This document shows positions 45,957 through 57,899 of a stretch of DNA of 64,000 bases, in pieces. Location of the stretch: positions 186,001 through 250,000 of the forward strand of contig QJPP01001852.1 of the NCBI GenBank assembly GCA_003996215.1, in the 5' to 3' direction. The translations under genes and the position numbers were made by a program. Under the pieces are notes generated by a model. It was not told the origin of the DNA. It was given only the letters and a program-made list of their open reading frames with translations, and did not search any database. Source of the stretch: Jaltomata sinuosa. Taxonomy: Eukaryota > Streptophyta > Magnoliopsida > Solanales > Solanaceae. Every line of letters begins with the position of its first letter. Positions within the stretch are counted from its first letter, which is position 1.

Positions 45957-46095
45957 TTGGGTCCGCATTTGTGGATATTTGACCGCAATTGCGGTGAAAT
46001 GCTGCATTTGTGGTGTTTTTCCTCATTTGCGGTGCTTTGACCGCATTTGCAGAGTCCACAATTGCGACAAAACTATCGCAATTGTGGTATCTGCT
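45957..46095. repeat. GCAATTGCGG motif cluster in F 5' LTR
   Basis: Repeated CCGCATTTGTGG, CCGCAATTGCGG, CATTTGCGGTG and CGCAATTGTGG units in both orientations, ending about 8 bases before the TATA box. The 3' LTR version (53725-53890) has at least one additional unit of about 20 bases. Confidence 0.82.
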
Positions 46096-46102
46096 GGCAA
46101 TG

Positions 46103-46110
46103 TATAAAAT
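46103..46110 (+). promoter_or_regulatory. TATA box of F 5' LTR
   Basis: TATAAAAT, conserved at 53901-53908 in the 3' LTR, followed by a C/T-rich leader. Confidence 0.65.
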
Positions 46111-46400
46111 TAAGCCTTCTCCTTCATTTTCTCATTTCAACTTCGTTCCTCCATTGATTAAAGCTCCCAAACTCAATTTGCTCCACTTCTGGACATCATT
46201 CTCTTAGGGTAAATTCACCATAGCTTTGGGAGTACTTTTCCATCATTAATCCAGAAGGTTCGTTGCTAATCTTGGATTTTCATTCTTTAAATCCCCTCCA
46301 TTGTTATAAATTCTCAAAGCTTGGAAACTACGTGTAGATTCTATATTCTTGGGCTTGCATGCTCGTGGAACTCACCTCCTTGACATTTTCTCTCGTTGTG

Positions 46401-46406
46401 GTAAGT
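46401..46406 (+). promoter_or_regulatory. Putative 5' splice site in F leader
   Basis: GTG/GTAAGTGATT, conserved at 54207 in the 3' LTR. With the CAG before the gag ATG (49400) it predicts a 2999-bp intron containing the primer site. Confidence 0.5.
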
Positions 46407-47264
46407 GATTCTCGCCTAATTTTTCGATTTTTCATTCCTAAATTCCTTCTTTGGTTCCTTGACTTTTAGGGGCTGTTCTAGCTCGACTTTCTTGCCCAAT
46501 TACCTTGATTTTATGGGCATGTAACCCCATGGTCATCATGACCATTTTGTCCATTTTCATTTTTGATTTTGAGTTGCGGGGCCTACGGGCCCGTCGGTGA
46601 CCTGAATTTTGACCCAACTATTTTTATAGTATTATGGGTATCATTAGTCTCGTAGTAATGTGTAGATTATTATATTAATTGTGGTTTTGCGAATTGGAGC
46701 TTTCCAGAGTAGGTCGAGCCTGGACGATGTCGTTTCCACAGCTAATCATCGGATAACAAGTAGGTTATGGCTTTCCCTACCTAAACTCTACGTATATAGG
46801 CTATAACTGCATTAATTAGTACTCTTGGGTGAGTTGTTTTAGGTTGGTATCCCAGACATTGCCCGTCTTTCTGTCCGTTTATTTCATACGTTTATTATAG
46901 TATTCGTGTAGTATTGTATATTACCCGTGTGGTCCTGTGTGGCCTTTTATTAACTCTGGAACATAGATGGTGGGTTATTTGGGAATGTCCGCGAGTTCTG
47001 GACATAGATATATCCTTTTAGGATGGTTATTATCTGATGTAGATTTGTTGAGCCTTTGCAGAGCTGGTAGGAATGTTGGTGAGTCATTGGGCTAATTTAT
47101 ATCTGTGTGCGAGCATATCATCCATGAAAAAGATTTTCCCTGCATGTTTTATCGCTGTTTTTTCTTTGGGCCTATTATAGATGGTTTTCTAAACCTTGCA
47201 TGGCCCTAGGGGCCCATTTTTGGTATAAATGATGATTAAACGAGATTTGGATGATCTCACACCT

Positions 47265-47470
47265 GATTTCCTACTGATACTAGGATTGGCAGGGCAGAGC
47301 ACTAGACTTGATTTCCTACTGATACTAGGCTCAGCAGGGCAGAGCCCTAGCCTTGATTTTTTATTACTGATTTAGACCTGGATACGCTCTGGGAACCCTT
47401 TGAGAGGGTTATTGAGACTTTTATCACTGATTTAGACCCGAGTATACTTCGAGCACCCTTTGAGAGGGTC
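47265..47470 (+). repeat. Two short tandem modules in F 5' LTR
   Basis: A roughly 50-bp unit with TGATTTCCTACTGATACTAGG and GGCAGAGC is repeated twice. It is followed by a 60-bp unit with GATTTAGACC and the hairpin ACCCTTTGAGAGGGT (47395, 47455), also twice. Both dimers exist in D in reverse complement. Confidence 0.7.
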
Positions 47471-48444
47471 TTTTGAGATTACTACTTCTGTTTTAGACCC
47501 GGTTCAATTCTGGGCATGTACTTTGAGGTTCTCATTCTCTGAGATTTCACATTCGTTATTGTATGTGGTTAGGGACCTCCATGGGCCCTGCCATTCCAGA
47601 ACCTGTCCAAAGGGTCGAGCGTGTCGGAGGAGGGGTATACAATGTCAGATGGTGTATAGCGGGTACGTCCCACTATGGGTCCTCCTGCTGGAGTACCGGG
47701 GGAGGTGCATACAGAGTTACTATTACCGGTTCCATCATTATCATCATCATGCATATGATACTATGATTCCACCCTTGTTTGCTGTGTGTTCAGTGTATGC
47801 TCCGGTTGTATAGGCGGCCGGAGGGTTTGTTTTCACTTGATTGCATTCCTCGGTTATATGGGCAGTCGTTGGGACTGTAGGTAGATTATATGACTCTTGT
47901 TATTTCATAGATCTAGTTATGGTCCTTGGTTCTTATGGATTGGTAAGTTTTAGTCTGTCAGGGCTTCGTGTTTTGGGCTTGAGTACGGAGGGGCTAGTGA
48001 GTCCTTCATCTGTGAGGCTCCATTATGGGTCCTCCCGAGCAATTGTGGTTTATCGAGTATTGTTCTTTATCTTGATTCTGAGTAGAAGCTTGTGGTTCTG
48101 GTGGTTTAGTTATTCCATTCTAGGTTGTAAATTGTGGGATGGATCTCGGTACATGCTTATCTTGTGAATTGGTGTTTAGTGTGTTTTTGTATTATTTTAT
48201 GGCTTTTAGTTGATTATGTTGGATTGCTTTCCTTCTTTTCCTTCTTACTTGAGGTTACCGATATACTGACATATTTCCAAACTCTCTCTTTTTTATATAC
48301 TATAGTTGCAAGGATTCCAGGTGTGTTCTTCTTCCTTACACCTGTGTTTCTGTGTTATGTATATATTTTGTGCTAGCATGTATACTTGTAACTCTTGGTT
48401 GATTACTCTTTGTGTTAGTTCCTTGTGCTTCTTCCTTGCTTTTG

Positions 48445-48851
48445 TGACTGCTTTCTTGTATTCTGCTTATTACTACTTTTATATCTTTTATGCGCTCCGT
48501 CGACCGATGATGCCTACTGGGTACCCGTTGCCTTGCAATTGGTGCTCATACTATATTTCTGTATCTTTTTGGTGCAGATATTAGTTGAGCTTTCACCATT
48601 GTTCGCGTTTAAAACTCGTGCAACTTTTGGACATTCGAGACTAGGGTGACTGCTTTCTTGTATTCTGCTTATTATTACTTTTATATATTATATGCGCTCA
48701 GACGGCCGATGATGCCTACTGGGTACCCATTGCTTTACAATTGGTGCTCATACTACACTTCTGCATCTTTTTGGTGCAGATATTAGTTGAGCTTTCACTG
48801 TTGTTCGTGTTAGAGCCTCGTGCAACTTTTGGACATTCGAGACTAGGGTGA
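48445..48851 (+). repeat. 202-bp tandem duplication in F 5' LTR
   Basis: Two diverged copies (48445-48646 and 48647-48851), each from TGACTGCTTTCTTG to GAGACTAGGGTGA. The 3' LTR of F has a single copy, so the duplication followed insertion or arose during it. Confidence 0.85.
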
Positions 48852-49196
48852 GTGTCTGTCGACTGGGGCTTGACATATCTCCTCTTTTGTAATGTTACTC
48901 TTTGTGTATTCGGAGACAGTTGTACTTATCATTTTGTTACTTCTAGCACTTGTATTTTATTTGAAGTTTATGTACTATCGATACCAAGTCTTGGGGTTGG
49001 TGTAGTTTCATTATGTATATATTCAAGTTTTTGCTTTCGCTTGTTTATCCTTATATTTTGCTTTTGCTTATTCTGCCTATTGTGCGTATTGGTTAGTTAG
49101 TAGACCATTACTAACCGTTCTGGGCTACAAAAATTTGTTTGCCTACTGGAGGGTTGTAGGTGCCATCATGACCTGAGAAATTAGGTCGTGACAACT

Positions 49197-49208
49197 TGGT
49201 ATCAGAGC
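49197..49208 (+). promoter_or_regulatory. Element F primer-binding site (tRNA-iMet)
   Basis: TGGTATCAGAGC, three bases after the 5' LTR. Confidence 0.95.
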
Positions 49209-49399
49209 TCTAGGTTCACCGGTGTCGTGGTACAGAAGCAAGTGTCTAAGTAGTGTCTCGCGGATTGGTACGATGATGTCTGTATCCTATCTGCGGGAGC
49301 TAGAGGTCATTGTTAGGAAGAGTTTCACATTCTTGGCTCCTTATCATGCGTTCCTGGCTCTATCGACTTCTAAACTTTGGTTGTTTCATTCCTTCTCAG

Positions 49400-50487
49400 A
49401 TGCCTAAGATGAGTTCGATAGCTGTTGGTATCGAGGCTTCTGTGCTTGTTGCTTCAGTGCTTCCATCAGTGCTAGGAATTTAGAGTGAGAGTTTATTGCA
49501 TCAGATAGAGGGTGTGGGGCCAGCCCAACCTTCGATTGGATTTGTAGAGAACCCAATTCTTCAGGACACCGTGGCTAGGACTTTGAGTCCTCCATTGGGT
49601 GTTTCAGTACCCAGTTCTATGTGCGGTGCTTCAGCCAGGGTTGAGCTTCCAGTTCTTCAATAGGGTAGTAAGTCAGTGTTGGAGTATGAATCGAGGTTTC
49701 ATGAGGTGGTTAGACATACTGCTAGGGCTGTGCCTTCAGAGTTGGATAGGATTCAGAGCTTTGTTGGGGGTTTGATTTCACCACTCTGTTTGGCAATCGA
49801 GCATTTGGTTACACTTGGGATGACCTTCCTTGAGGTAGTGGATCATGCTTTTGCTATTGAGAGTTTATGTCGTGAGGCTTATGGAGGTAGTGCTAAGAAA
49901 CATCGTTGCCAGGATAGTTCTCGAGGTTCTTAGACTTGAGGTAAGGGATTCTACACCAGAGTTAGGTTCCACTGCTTCTTATCTACTAGGCCAGTTTCAG
50001 TTGCTCCACGGGTTCCAGAGAGTGGTTGTTTAGGGCATGTTGAGCAGAGTAGGTAGGGTACAAATTATATTCTTCGGGATTTGTCTTCAGAGTGTGCAGG
50101 CCGTGGTGGTTGGTTAGGGCCAGTGGGATCATCCCGTCAGGCTCCACTTGGTAAATTTTGTTATCGATGCAGGAAGCGTAGGCACTTGTTTAAGGATTGC
50201 CCCACAGTCCCACTTTACAGTCCGCAGGGCTATGGTGGTTCAGGCATCCGTCGTAGTCGATAGGCATCATCCGTCGGAGTAGGGCTTCTTTGGGTTGCTA
50301 TAGTTTTGGGGTGATTGGTTATTATTCTAGAGACTGTCCCCGTTGAGGGATGACAGAGCCTTTAGCTTTGACTACTCCAGCAAGTGTCAGACACCATTAG
50401 TTTGATGCCCCTCTTGGTGGGCCAGAGATAGAGGTTCCTGACATTGTTACTCCAGGTAAGGTTTTTGTTACCTTCAGCTTTTGATAG
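49400..50487 (+). pseudogene. gag: Element F shortened gag with two zinc knuckles
   Basis: Starts at ATG 49400 immediately after TTCATTCCTTCTCAG. It opens MPKMSS and follows the same layout as the D gag: Ser/Val/Pro-rich linker, then YESRFHEVVRH, LDRIQSFVGGLISPL and VDHAFAIESLCREAYGG. It lacks the first half of the capsid found in element B. The first knuckle (50159-50200) is intact as CYRC-RKRRH-LFKDC. The second (50296-50337), in a shifted frame, has lost a Cys and the His. Stops at the linker and after SSRGS, plus a frame change before the second knuckle, prevent a complete product. The ending (GGPEIEVPDIVTPG) leads to a stop near 50487. No protease follows. Confidence 0.8.
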
Positions 50488-52990
50488 TAATGCTCGCGTT
50501 GTGATTCCTTCCCTTCTATTATTTATTTGCTTATACGCCTACCTGCTACTTGTTTAGTTGTTTGGCTACCTAAGTTTTAGTGTTTATGCTTTGTTTTCTT
50601 GGTAGTTTATTCTTTAGTAGTGGATGGGGTTGAGTCATCCTTGTGAGGTGTTTTACCCGGAGTTGTAGCTCGTGGGCAGTTCTTGTTAGTCTGTTTTTGG
50701 TTGGGTTTGTTTCCTATTTTGCGGTGGCTCTAACTTGTGTTGAGTCTTTCCTTTTTGAGCGGTCCTAGATGGTTGTTGCCAAAGATGTTTCCTAGCATTT
50801 TCTAGCAGTTCTTGTGTTGATTTGGTGTTGCCGATGGTTGTGCCGGGGTTTGAGCTATTATCTTGAGTTGAGAGGTGTCAGTTATGCTAGCGTGCATAGA
50901 TTGGTTGTGTTTTTTGGGTGATTAAAATCAACCCTCTTTATTTGGTCAGTTTAGGAGGTTGGCAGGTATGTGGGTTGTTCCCACAGTGTCCTTCAGTTTC
51001 TTGTTCGGTTGGGTTGTCTTATCCGTAGACTTATGGTTGAGTTGTATTCATAGCATATTGGGTGAGTCGGGCATCCAGCCTATTTTCTCCTGCCTTGTTG
51101 AGTTTTGACAATGTAAGTATGGAAGCTAAGGAAATGGTTCCAGATTTGATTTGAGAAGGAGTTTGTAGGGTTCGGTATATTCTAAGGAAGGGTTCGTTTA
51201 GTTGTAAAAGGAGGGAGATGACTCCCTGTTTGTGCTTATGTGTTTTAGTAGTTGACTGAGGTGATGATGGAGGTTTGCCTTGGGTTGTGTGTTGGTGATT
51301 TGATTTGGCCGTTTACACATTGCAGTGGCTTTTCCTTTGAGCAGTTTAGGGTTCAATCGCATGCACGAATTGGATGACTTGTCATTCAAAGCCTAGTTGG
51401 CTTTGGTTCCTAAGGGTTCATTGGCAGCATATGAGTTCGACAAAGGCTTGGTTGGCAATTTTAAAGTTGGGTTTCAGAATCGTGGTCTAGAAAACTACTT
51501 CGGATGGTTCGTGGTTGGGTCTTTTGGTTGAATCTTCTTGGGTTGGAAGGCCTTGAGTTCGGATGACTTAGTTTCCACATTTCAAATATGGAGTAGAAGT
51601 TGGCCTTGGATACCTAGTCCTTGGCTAACCTTTGAGTTAGGCTGGACATTCCAGATTTCGATGGTGTTCTAGATAGTACGAGGTTTCTTTTACTATGGTT
51701 GGACAGACTCATAGTGTGAGTTTGAGTTTTAGCAATGGTGTATGCTATATGTGATCAAATTGTGCAGGTTGAGGTTAGCAAGGCTATTTTAGGTTCTAAT
51801 GGTACTTGGAGATTGATCATCGCCTTCATTGCTGAGAGTTTGAAAAGCTTATTTAGTTGATTCTTCCTGGGTTTTCTTTTATGTGGGGTTCGAGTATTTG
51901 TTAGACTCGTCCATTATGGACTAGAAGTTCGGTGTGTTATATGCTTTAAAATGGTTGGTTGTGTGTAGATGCAGTAGAGCAGTTGATTTCAGCCAAGGAG
52001 GTGAGTTGATGGTTTATGCAAAATTTCTACAACTAGATGGTGACTTTGACTTCAAACACCATTTCCTTTTGCCTTCGGGGTGTTTTGGCTTGATATTCGT
52101 GGTATGGTAGACTCCTTCCTGAGTGAGAATTGGAAAGCAATTTCAAATTCGAATGGCGTTTGAGTATTCAGAGTGGCAGCAGTACTTCTTAGGGTTGGGA
52201 GCTTAGCTGATGATTACGGGCTTCGTGGTAGGCTTACCACACTCCTTGCAGAGGCTTAGTTTTGGTTTGGGACTAATTGGGCAGGTTACCCTGGTTCATT
52301 CGCTTCCAGTTGACTCAGACTCGGCACAGTGCATCAGTCGAGTTTGTTCTACAGTTTGGAAGTTTCTCCATCAGCACAGGTTATTAATACATGCCTTTCC
52401 TAACTTGGGTGTGCGAACTTCAGTTGGGTTCATTTATCAAGGATGATGTTAGCAGAGGTATTTATCTGTTGGTGTAAAACTACTATAGTTTTTGAGTATG
52501 TGCTTTGGGTTAGTGTTTTGGATGTCAAAGGATAGTAGGTTATAGATTGGCTTGGAAGGAGTTTGAGCTTTCGACGTATATGAAGCTTCCTATTCGTGGT
52601 GAGAAAGAATTCAGTTCAGAATAAAAGGGTTTTACAGATCAGCGGGTTCATGAGTTAGAATTTTGGGTGATGGCTTTTTCTGGTAAACCTGGTTGTGGTT
52701 TCAAAGATTCGACTTCTGTATATTGGTCGCCTTTCTTCTGTGGTTTCAGTGTTGTGTCGGTGTTTTTCGGTTGAGATTCTCGAGGTTCAGTTTGGGTTGG
52801 CAGACCCTTGGTGTTTTGAAGTTTGAATTGGATTCTAGCTTGGCTAGTAAGGGGTTTTTGGCTTGGTTGCTTTTGTAGGTTCTGTTCTTTTGGGTGCCTT
52901 CCGGTCGTGGAGGCTACCTGGGATGTCCAAGAGAGTAGTGCGGGTCGTGTATCCGCAGTTCTTTTAATCTCTAGTCTTTCCATTTTTCCT
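50488..52990 (+). other. Element F internal non-coding region
   Basis: About 2.5 kb with no recognisable pol domain. It aligns in several blocks with the D internal region. Its function, if any, would be as RNA. Confidence 0.72.
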
Positions 52991-53010
52991 GACTTTCAGG
53001 GATAAAAGTC
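52991..53010 (+). promoter_or_regulatory. Hairpin upstream of F 3' LTR
   Basis: GACTTTCA-GGGA-TAAAAGTC, an 8-position stem with one mismatch. It ends exactly 17 bases before the 3' LTR. Confidence 0.65.
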
Positions 53011-53724
53011 TTTTTAGTAGTGGATGATATAATGACCCTTTCGGTCATTTATGTGTGTTCGCCTTTCTTGTACTGTTAGAACTTGCTTGTAGCGGCCCCA
53101 AGTCATTTATGGCTTGCTAAGACCGGTAGTTCGGTGCCCAGGCCGTTTGTTTGGTTTTTTTGGCCGTTCCTTGCTTTAGAGATTTAAGCTTTTGAAATCA
53201 TTGACTTCAGTCAACATTCTTGGTGAACATGCTAGGAATCGAATTCTGACAATTGCTTTAGCTCCGAAGCGTGGACTTTGGTCTAGTGGGATCTTTGGTC
53301 AGGATCTAAGAGCTTTTCAGCTTGGAATTCTCTCTCGTTCTGTGTTTTTGGGCCAGTTGGGCTTGTTTAGTTGACTTTGGTCAACATTCAGAGAAGATGA
53401 CCTCAGATGAATTTTTGTCAGTGTTGTTAGCTCTGAAATGTCAAGTTTAGGCTAAAGGGACCATTGGTTTGGGTCCCGAGGCTTTCGGATTTGATTTCGG
53501 CCATTGAGTTCCATTTTGGAAATAGTTGGCCTAAGGTTAGTTTTGGGCATGGGTCCCATTATTTTATTAAATAAACCTCCGATGAAATTTTCATTGATTC
53601 CATTGGATCTGGAATGCCATTTCTAGTCAAATAGCTCTATTCGTTTGTGTCTGTGAGACCCCTGATGAATCCCGAGAATCCATTTGAAGCTTTTAGCTTG
53701 GCTGAGTTTTGTTGTAACCGTTGG

Positions 53725-53890
53725 GTCCGCATTTGTGGACATTTGACCGCATTTGTAGCCACCAAAATTGTAGTAAAATACCGCATTTGTGGTGTTTTTT
53801 CGCATTTGTGGTGTTTTTTCGCATTTGCGGTGCTTTGGTCGCATTTGAGGTGTTCGCAATTGCGACAAAAGTGTCGCAATTGCGGTATCT
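53725..53890. repeat. GCAATTGCGG motif cluster in F 3' LTR
   Basis: CCGCATTTGTGG, repeated TTTTTTCGCATTTGTGGTG units and TCGCAATTGCGG. It is one unit longer than the 5' LTR cluster. Confidence 0.8.
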
Positions 53891-53900
53891 GTTGGCAATG

Positions 53901-53908
53901 TATAAAAT
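53901..53908 (+). promoter_or_regulatory. TATA box of F 3' LTR
   Basis: TATAAAAT, same context as 46103. Confidence 0.6.
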
Positions 53909-56798
53909 AAAGCCTTCTCCTTCATTTTCTCATAACAACTTTGTCCCTCCATTGATAAAAGCTCCCAAACTCAATTTTCTCCACTTCTGGCCATCATTTT
54001 CTTGGGGTAAATTCACCATAGCTTTGGGAGCACTTTTCCGTCATTAATCCGGAAGGTTCGTTGCTAATCGACGATTTTCATTCTTTAAATTCCCTCCATT
54101 GTTGTAAATTCTCAAAACTTGGAAATTACATGTAGATTTTATTTTCTTGGGCTTGCATGCTCGTGGGTTCGTGGAACTCACCTCCTTGACGTTTTCTCTC
54201 ATTGTGGTAAGTGATTCTCGCCCAATTTCTGGTTTTTCGTTCCTAAATTCCTTCTTTGGTTCCTTGACTTTTAGGGGCTGTTCTAGCTCAAATTTCTTGC
54301 CCAATTACCTTGATTTTCCGGGAATTTAACCCCATGGTCATTGTGACCATTTTGTCCATTTTCATTTTTGATTTTGGGTTGCGAGGCCCACGGTCCCGTT
54401 GGTAACCCAAATTTTGACCCAGCTATTTTTATAGCATTATGGGTATCATTAGTCTCGTATTAATGTGTAGATTATTATATTGATAGTGGTTTTGTGAGTT
54501 GGAGCTCCCCGGAGCAGTTCGATCCTGGACGATGCCGTTCCCGCAGCTAGTCATCAGATGACAGGTAGGTTATGTCTTTACCTACCTAGAATCTGCGTAT
54601 ATAGTCTATAACTGCATTAATTAGTACCCTTGGGTGGGTTCTTTAAGGTTGGTACCCCAGACCTTGCCCGTTTTTCTGTCCGTTTATTTCATACATTGAT
54701 TGTAGTATTCGTGTAGTATTGTATATTACCCTTGTGGTCCTGTGTGGCCTTGTATTGACTCTGGAACATAGATGGTGGGTTATTTGGGAATGTTCGCAAA
54801 TCCCGGACATAGATATATTCTTTTAGGCTGGTTATTATCTACTATAGAGTTTTTGAGCCTGTGCAGGGCCGATAGGAATATTGGTGAGCCATTGGGCTAA
54901 TTTATATCTCTGTGCGAGCATATCATCCATGAAAAAGGTTTTCTCTGCATGTTTTATCACTGTTTTAGCTTCGGGCCTACTATAGACGGTTTTCTAAACC
55001 TTGCATGGCCCTGGGGTCCAGTTTTCGGTATAAATGATGATAAAATAGGATTTGGATGATTTCACACCTGATTTCCTATTGATACTTGGCTCGGTAGGGC
55101 AGAGCACTAGACTTGATTTCCTACTGATACTAGGCTCAATAGGGCAGAGCAATAGACTTGATTTTTTATTACCGATTTAGACCCGAATACGCTCTGGGAA
55201 CCCTTTGAGAGGGTTATTGAGACTTTTATCTCTGATTTTGACCCGAGTATACTTCGAGCACCCTTTGAGAGGGTCTTTTGAGATTACTACAACTATTTTA
55301 GACCGAGTTCAATTCCGAGCACATACTTCAAGGTTTTAATTCTCTGAGATTTTGCGTTCGTTACTTTATGTGGTCAGGGACCTCCTGGGACCTGCCGTTC
55401 TAGGACCAAGCCAAAGGGCTGAGCATGCCGGAGGAGGGGTATACGGTGTCGAATGGTGTATAGCGGGTATTTCCCACCATGGGTCCTCCTGCCAGAGTAT
55501 CGAGGGAGGTGCATACAGAGTTACTATTACCGGTTCCATCATTATCAGCATCATGCATATCACACTCGAATTCCACCCTTGTTTGTTGTGTGTTCAATGT
55601 ACGCTCCGATTGTATAGGAGGCCATAGGGTTTATTTTCACTTGATTGCGTTCCTCGGTTGTATGGGCGGCCGTTGGGATAGTAGGTAGATTATATTACTC
55701 TTGTCATTTGATAGAGCTAGTTATGGTCCTTGGTTTTTGTGGGTTGGTAAGTTTTAGTCTGTCGAGGCTCGGCGTTTTAGGTTTTAGTATGGAGGGGCTA
55801 GTGAGTCCTTCATCTGTGAGGCTCTATTGTGGGTCCTCCCAAGTGATTGTGGTTTATCAGGTATTTTTCTTTATCTTGATTCTGAGTTAAAGCTCGTGGT
55901 GTTGGTGGTTTAGTTATTCCATTCTAGGTTGTAAATTGTGGGATGGATCTCGGTACATGCTTATCTTGTGAATTGGTGTTTAGTGTATTTTTGTATTCTT
56001 TTATGGCTTTTAGTTGATTATATTGGATTGCTTTCTTTCTTTCCCTTCTTACTTGAGGTTACTGGTATACCGCCATATTTCCAAACTTTCTCATTTTTTA
56101 TATTCTATAATTACAAGGATTCTAGGTGCGTTCTTCTTCCTTACACCTGTGTTTCCGTGTTATGTATATGTTTTGTGCTAGCATGTATACTTGTAACTCT
56201 TGGTTGATTACTCTTTGTGCTAGTTCCTTGTGCTTCTTCCTTGCTTCCGTGACTTATTTTTTGTATTCTGCTTATTACTGCTTTTATATCTTTTATGCGC
56301 TCAGTCGGCCGATGATGCCTACTGGTTACCCATTGCCTTGCAATTGGTGCTCATACTACATTTCTGCATCTTTTTGGTGTAGATATTAGTTGAGATTTCA
56401 CCATTGTTCGCGTTGAAAACTCGTGCAACTTTTGGACATTCGAAACTAGGGTGAGCGCCTAGCGATCGGGGCTTGACCATATCTCCTCTTTTATACTGTT
56501 ACTCTTTGTATATTTGGAGACAGTTGTACTTATCATTTTGTTACTTCTAGTACTTGTATTCTATTAGAAGCTTCTGTATTATCGATACCAAGTCTTGGGG
56601 TTGGTGTAGTTTCATTATGTATATATTCAAGTTTTTGCTTCTTCTTGTTTATCTTTATATTCTGCTTTCGCTTATTTATGCCTATTGTGCGTATTGGTTA
56701 GGTAGTAGCCCATTACTAACCGTTCTGGGCTACGGGAATTGGTTCTCCTACTGGGAGGTTGTAGGTGCCATCATGACCTGAGAAATCGGATCGTGACA

Positions 56799-57576
56799 AT
56801 TGTCAAAACAAGTGTTCCATGCCCTAGAAGCTTGCTTTAATCCATAAATGGATCTTTTAAGCATGCACAACATGTGTTCTTAACCTTTTTGAATGAAACC
56901 GTCTGGTTGTCGCATAAAAATGCTTTCATCTAGACTTCCATTAAGGAAAGTTGTCTTGACATCCATTTGCCAAATCTCATAATCATAATGAGCAGCAATG
57001 GATAAGAGAATTCTAATAGACTTAAGCATGGCTACTAGCAAAAAAGTTTTCTCATAATCGATCCCTTCTTTCTGAGTAAACCCTTTTGCAACAAGCCTAG
57101 ATTTATAAGTTTGAACTTTTTCGTCTACCCTTCTCTTTTTCTTATAGATCCACTTGCATCAAATAGGTTTGACTCCATCTACAGGTAATTCTACAAGATC
57201 CCAGACTTTATTGGAATACATGGACTCTATTTCTGATTCATAGCAACAATCCATTTTTTTCATCTTTATCCTGTAGTGATTCATCATAATTCACGGGCTT
57301 GGTATTCAACTCTTTAGGGATTCTGTCAAAAGACTCTCCCAAGAGTGCATACCGAAGTGGTTTTTTTATCTCTCTCCTACTACAATGAGGCACTACAGGT
57401 ATAATTGGAGGTGCAGGTACTGAAAATGATGCACTAGTATGATTTTGTGATTGAACCACATCATTTATAGGATCTTGAGTCTTTATGTTATCCTCAGCAC
57501 CTTGCGGTGTGGGAATATCAACAACTTCTTCCTCTAGTGCAATTTCTTCAATACTACTTCCACTACTTTGATGCAA
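56799..57576 (-). pseudogene. Element G linker and RT N-terminal part
   Basis: On the minus strand an acidic/Pro-rich linker (from MHQSSG at 57576) carries the pre-RT text NYDESLQDKDEK. A frame change near 57245 is followed by RT: ESMYSNKVWDLVELP, CKWIYKKK, RLVAKGFTQKEGIDYEKTF, QMDVKTTFLNG with its catalytic Asp, and LKRSIYGLKQASRAWN. A TGA replaces the Gly before CKW, and another stop precedes EHML. The protein breaks off after WNTCFDN at 56799, where element F begins; it resumes at 45290. Confidence 0.88.
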
Positions 57577-57899
57577 TGAATTTTCTGAAACTTGTACTCA
57601 TAGAACTGTATGTTTATTAACATCTCTCCCACTACTAAAATTCAATGGAATGTTAATTCTAAAATCAGAGATTTGAATTTAATTTTCATTATTGTCAGTA
57701 GATTGATTTATTATCTCTTTGCTTAATTCCCATAAAACTAGTTTACTTCTGGGAACATGATTTGTTAAAAAATCCTTTTTTAAGAACTTGGCATTGGTAC
57801 TTACAATGACCTTCTTTTCTTTAGGATTATAAACAGACCACCTTTCTTTTCTTTAAGGTACCCAATAAAAACACAAACTATTGTTCTTGGTTCTAATTT

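Larger units (their letters stand above)
45291..49193 (+). repeat. Element F 5' LTR (5' truncated)
   Basis: Starts at GTGTTCGCC, equal to position 28 of the 3' LTR. It contains a 202-bp tandem duplication not present in the 3' LTR. It ends GGTCGTGACA. Confidence 0.93.
45291..56798 (+). mobile_element. Element F: non-autonomous Ty3/gypsy element nested in G
   Basis: 5' LTR 45291-49193, internal 49194-53027, 3' LTR 53028-56798. It is a sister of element D: LTRs, the shortened gag, the 2.5-kb non-coding internal part and the 3' hairpin all align. It sits inside the copia RT in the opposite orientation. The 5' LTR lacks its first 27 bases and no target duplication is visible (AATAG before, ATTGT after), so the left junction was damaged after or during insertion. 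No pol is present. Confidence 0.92.
53028..56798 (+). repeat. Element F 3' LTR
   Basis: Starts TATAATGACCC, where TG of the terminus has become TA, and ends GGATCGTGACA. It is 3771 bp and aligns with 45291-49193 apart from the tandem duplication there. Confidence 0.95.
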
